This document shows, in pieces, positions 6,377 through 8,406 of a DNA stretch of 8,406 nucleotides. Positions within the stretch are counted from its first letter, which is position 1, and each line of letters begins with the position of its first letter. The notes beneath the pieces are model-generated. The model made no database searches. It had not been told where the DNA came from and was given only the letters and a program-made list of their open reading frames with translations. The position numbers and the translations under genes were made by a program. This DNA comes from Alphaproteobacteria bacterium. Its GTDB lineage: Bacteria; Pseudomonadota; Alphaproteobacteria; Thalassobaculales; Thalassobaculaceae. The stretch lies in contig JAPKDN010000110.1 of NCBI GenBank assembly GCA_028822575.1, positions 1-8,406 on the forward strand, written 5' to 3'.

Positions 6377-6408
6377 CCATGATCAGGCCCACGCGAGTCT
6401 GATCATGG
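6377..6408. repeat. 10-bp perfect inverted repeat in the convergent spacer
   Basis: CCATGATCAG (6377-6386) and CTGATCATGG (6399-6408) flank a 12-nt loop. Each arm contains the self-complementary TGATCA, at 6380 and 6400, exactly 20 bp apart. It follows the EmrA-like gene by 90 bp but is not followed by a T-run, so a canonical Rho-independent terminator is unlikely; it could be an mRNA 3'-end-stabilising hairpin or a protein-binding site. Confidence 0.5.
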
Positions 6409-6445
6409 GTGCCGACGCAATTCGGCGGATGAGGCCACTACGCCC

Positions 6446-6501
6446 AAAAAAACCCACACCAAACACCCGCGCCGGCGGTGAGGGGTGTTTGGTGTGGGTT
6501 T
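6446..6501 (-). terminator. Strong Rho-independent terminator for the Baeyer-Villiger monooxygenase
   Basis: Two 19-nt arms, 6450-6468 and 6483-6501, are perfect reverse complements (AAACCCACACC... and ...GGTGTGGGTTT) around a 14-nt loop. In the leftward direction the stem runs into seven T residues (A-tract 6446-6452 on the plus strand), the classical layout. It begins 24 bp beyond the monooxygenase stop. For rightward transcripts from the EmrA-like gene only TTT follows, so it may work weakly in both directions. Confidence 0.85.
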
Positions 6502-6524
6502 CGAATGTCTAGGCCGTCCCGGTC

Positions 6525-8165
6525 CTAGCGGAAACTCAATTCCTGATATCCGCCATCCGCGACTTCATTGCATTTAGCCCGATATTCTGGCGCGGTGCCG
6601 CTATAGCGAACGACGGTGCGGGTCTGTTTGCCCTCGACGTTCATATTGATGCCGGTCATCCAGGAATCGATTTCGTTGGCCAACAAACCCTCGGCCTTCT
6701 GATGGACGAAAGCATTCCATTCGGCGACTGCTTCCGGGCGTGCCTCCGTGCTCGTCAGGCCTTTCTCGGTCATGTGCCCGATCAGATCACTGACCCATTC
6801 GACATTGTATTCGATACTGCGCGGGTTGTTCCCGAGCGCGGCATGCGGTCCCATGATCATGTACATATTGGGGAAGCCATCGAGCATGACGCCAACAAAG
6901 GTCTTCGGGCCGCCGACCCAGCGCTCCTTCAGACGCTGATCTTCGGTGCCACGAATATCGATCCGGTCAAACGTGCCGGTCACTGCGTCGAAGCCGGTGG
7001 CGTAGATGATGACGTCGAACTCGTATTCCTGCTCGGCGGTTTTGAGGCCGGTCTTGGTGATCCGTTCGATCGGCACATCGAGCATGCTGACGAGTTTCAC
7101 GTTAGGTTGATTATAAACTTCGTAGTAGCGGGTCTCTTGCGGTACCCGGCGGGTGCCGAAACCGTGGTCATCGGGGATCAGCATTTCTGCGGTCTTTGGA
7201 TCGTTGACGCGCTCTCGGATCTTGTTGGCAACGAAATCGGACATCAGTGCGTTCGCCTTGCGATCGTTCAGCATGTCACGGAAATTACCCTGCCAGATAC
7301 CAAAACCCTGTCCGGCGTAGCGATTTTCCCAAAACGCATTGCGCTCTTCCTCGCTCACCTCGAAGGTCCCGCGCGGATCAATTGTGTGGATGAAACAGGC
7401 GGCGGTCTCGCGGCAGAGCTTGAAGATCTCGTCATAGCGCGAGCGGATATCCTCCATCTCCTGCTTGGCGATCGGCCGGTTATGCAGCGGTGTACACCAG
7501 TTTGGGCGGCGCTGAAAAACCGTCCAGTCACCGGCAGTCTTGGCGATCTCCTGGATCGCTTGAATACCGCTGGCGCCGGTGCCTATCACCGCGACCCGCT
7601 TGCCATGGTAGTCGATCCCCTCCTTCGGCCAGAGGCCAGTGTGGCACCATTGCCCCTGAAAATCCTCAATACCCTCGAAGCGCGGCATGGTCGGTGCCGA
7701 CAGCAGCCCGATCGCGGTGACAAGGTGGCGGGCCTTATAAACTGTGCCGTCATCGAGGGTGATCGCCCAATACCGCCCGTCTTCCTGGAAATGCGCTGAA
7801 GCGACGCGCGCAGAAAACTGGATGTCCTTACGCAGCTCGAACTTGTCGGCGGCCAGGTTACAATATCGTTCAATCTCTGGTTGACCGGAAAAGCATTCGC
7901 TCCAATCCCACTCATCCAACAACTCTTTTGAGAAGGAATAGCCGTAGGAGTAGCTTTCCGAGTCGAAGCGCGCGCCTGGATAACGGTTCCAATACCATGT
8001 CCCGCCAACGCCGGTTCCCGCTTCCAGAACGCGGACATTGAGCCCTTGCTCCCGTAAACGGTAAAGCTGATACATTCCAGAAATTCCAGCGCCAATGACG
8101 ATGGCGTCGAAATCCAGGTCCGGGGTCTGCTCGACGGGCGCGTCGGCGTGTTCAACTGCCGTCAT
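6525..8165 (-). CDS. Type I Baeyer-Villiger monooxygenase (FAD/NADPH)
   Basis: A 546-aa flavoprotein that would insert oxygen next to a ketone carbonyl, giving an ester or lactone, using NADPH and O2. Visible: FAD motif GAGISG (25-30); GGTWYWNRYPGARFD (54-68), the second type I signature, with the active-site Asp68; the diagnostic fingerprint FxGxxxHxxxWP as FQGQWCHTGLWP (169-180); NADPH Rossmann motif GTGASG (195-200); FQRRPNW (217-223); a conserved Arg at about 340 in GTRRVP, matching the catalytic Arg of PAMO/CHMO; and ATGFD (389-393). Length and motifs are those of cyclohexanone/phenylacetone-type enzymes; the substrate cannot be assigned. The ATG at 8165 is chosen because AGGA precedes it (spacing short, 3 nt) and MTAVEH leads straight into the flavin motif; the same frame is open to 8267, but the extra 34 residues are unlike the family. 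A small ORF ends 16 bp upstream. A strong terminator follows. Confidence 0.95.
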   Translation of the reverse strand: MTAVEHADAPVEQTPDLDFDAIVIGAGISGMYQLYRLREQGLNVRVLEAGTGVGGTWYWNRYPGARFDSESYSYGYSFSKELLDEWDWSECFSGQPEIERYCNLAADKFELRKDIQFSARVASAHFQEDGRYWAITLDDGTVYKARHLVTAIGLLSAPTMPRFEGIEDFQGQWCHTGLWPKEGIDYHGKRVAVIGTGASGIQAIQEIAKTAGDWTVFQRRPNWCTPLHNRPIAKQEMEDIRSRYDEIFKLCRETAACFIHTIDPRGTFEVSEEERNAFWENRYAGQGFGIWQGNFRDMLNDRKANALMSDFVANKIRERVNDPKTAEMLIPDDHGFGTRRVPQETRYYEVYNQPNVKLVSMLDVPIERITKTGLKTAEQEYEFDVIIYATGFDAVTGTFDRIDIRGTEDQRLKERWVGGPKTFVGVMLDGFPNMYMIMGPHAALGNNPRSIEYNVEWVSDLIGHMTEKGLTSTEARPEAVAEWNAFVHQKAEGLLANEIDSWMTGINMNVEGKQTRTVVRYSGTAPEYRAKCNEVADGGYQELSFR

Positions 8166-8181
8166 GGTTCCTAGCCGCTTT

Positions 8182-8322
8182 CTATTTGTCGATAAGGTTC
8201 GACCAGCATGGCATGGCTGCCCGCCAGCTAATGCCGCCAAAGTAGACATTGTAGTGGCAAACAACAATGCAAAGCCCCATCACGGGCAGGATAACGATAA
8301 GCCAACGACCACCAAAAATCAT
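8182..8322 (-). CDS. Possible 46-aa single-span membrane peptide upstream of the monooxygenase
   Basis: ATG at 8322 to TAG at 8182-8184 encodes 46 residues. Residues 7-22 (WLIVILPVMGLCIVVC plus one) form a plausible transmembrane helix after a short basic N-terminus (GGR), followed by an aromatic, polar tail with HYNVYFGG and SNLIDK; there are three Cys. Third codon positions are about 60% G/C, not decisive. It lies only 16 bp before the monooxygenase ATG in the same direction, operon-like. Against it: no Shine-Dalgarno precedes the ATG, I recognise no family, and TACAAT on the minus strand (8248-8253) could be a -10 element, in which case this is simply the promoter/leader of the monooxygenase. 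Confidence 0.33.
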   Translation of the reverse strand: MIFGGRWLIVILPVMGLCIVVCHYNVYFGGISWRAAMPCWSNLIDK

Positions 8323-8406
8323 GGAAGCTGGCGCTTGGGCCGCAGGCTAAATCGAAGCCGCGAAAGTGAGCGACGTTCTAGACTGCCCCACGATCGCTGA
8401 CCAAGG

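Noticed and set aside
6702..7799. 365-codon plus-strand frame opposite the monooxygenase
   Set aside because: It is a shadow of a GC-biased gene: the minus-strand protein in the same interval carries all Baeyer-Villiger motifs, while this frame shows none.
8248..8253. TACAAT on the minus strand as the monooxygenase -10
   Set aside because: A fair -10 match, but the nearest -35-like hexamers (TTGCAT, CTTTGC) are 13-15 nt away, so it is not listed as a feature; it is kept as the main rival to the small ORF.
8166..8267. 34-residue N-terminal extension of the monooxygenase, starting at 8267 and looking faintly like a signal peptide
   Set aside because: Type I enzymes are cytoplasmic and begin shortly before the flavin motif; the ATG at 8165 has a Shine-Dalgarno-like AGGA, and the hydrophobic look is weak.

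Overview
The window looks like accessory chromosome of a moderately GC-rich proteobacterium, most likely an alphaproteobacterium of the sphingomonad type. That reading rests on the gene mix (Gal80p-like Gfo/Idh/MocA oxidoreductase, GMC oxidoreductase, aldo/keto reductase, type I Baeyer-Villiger monooxygenase, MarR plus EmrA-like adaptor) and on composition, so it is an inference and not a taxonomic assignment.

Layout. (1) Positions 1-2254, plus strand: the 3' end of a Gfo/Idh/MocA-type oxidoreductase, then after about 60 bp a complete GMC-family FAD oxidoreductase; probably one transcription unit. (2) Positions 2255-3460: a decayed stretch with no intact gene. It holds a minus-strand PAS-like reading frame broken by one in-frame stop and cut off at its N-terminal side. 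Next to it is the first ~45 codons of an IS3-type transposase OrfA-like gene, itself broken by a TAG and a probable frameshift. About 450 bp follow in which I see no supportable gene. (3) Positions 3461-6286: a divergent pair of units. An aldo/keto reductase reads left, and a MarR-family repressor followed by an EmrA/HlyD-type periplasmic adaptor reads right. The 226-bp spacer between them holds two clean palindromes, a direct repeat, an imperfect long inverted repeat and a recognisable sigma70-like promoter. That promoter would start the MarR mRNA at, or within a base of, its ATG (a leaderless transcript). (4) Positions 6287-6524: a convergent spacer with a 10-bp inverted repeat and a strong 19-bp-stem terminator for the gene on its right. 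(5) Positions 6525-8322, minus strand: a complete type I Baeyer-Villiger monooxygenase preceded at 16 bp by a possible 46-residue membrane peptide.

How the genes fit: the four oxidoreductases act on alcohols, aldehydes, ketones or sugars, and MarR-EmrA modules usually sense and export hydrophobic or phenolic compounds. This suggests a catabolic/detoxification island for ketone- or alcohol-bearing xenobiotics or terpenoid/steroid-like compounds. The substrates cannot be read from the sequence. The EmrA adaptor has no inner-membrane transporter or outer-membrane channel beside it in this window. I found no RNA genes, CRISPR arrays or intact mobile elements. The most interesting material is the regulatory spacer at 4403-4631 and the small ORF ahead of the monooxygenase; neither amounts to a clearly new system on sequence alone.
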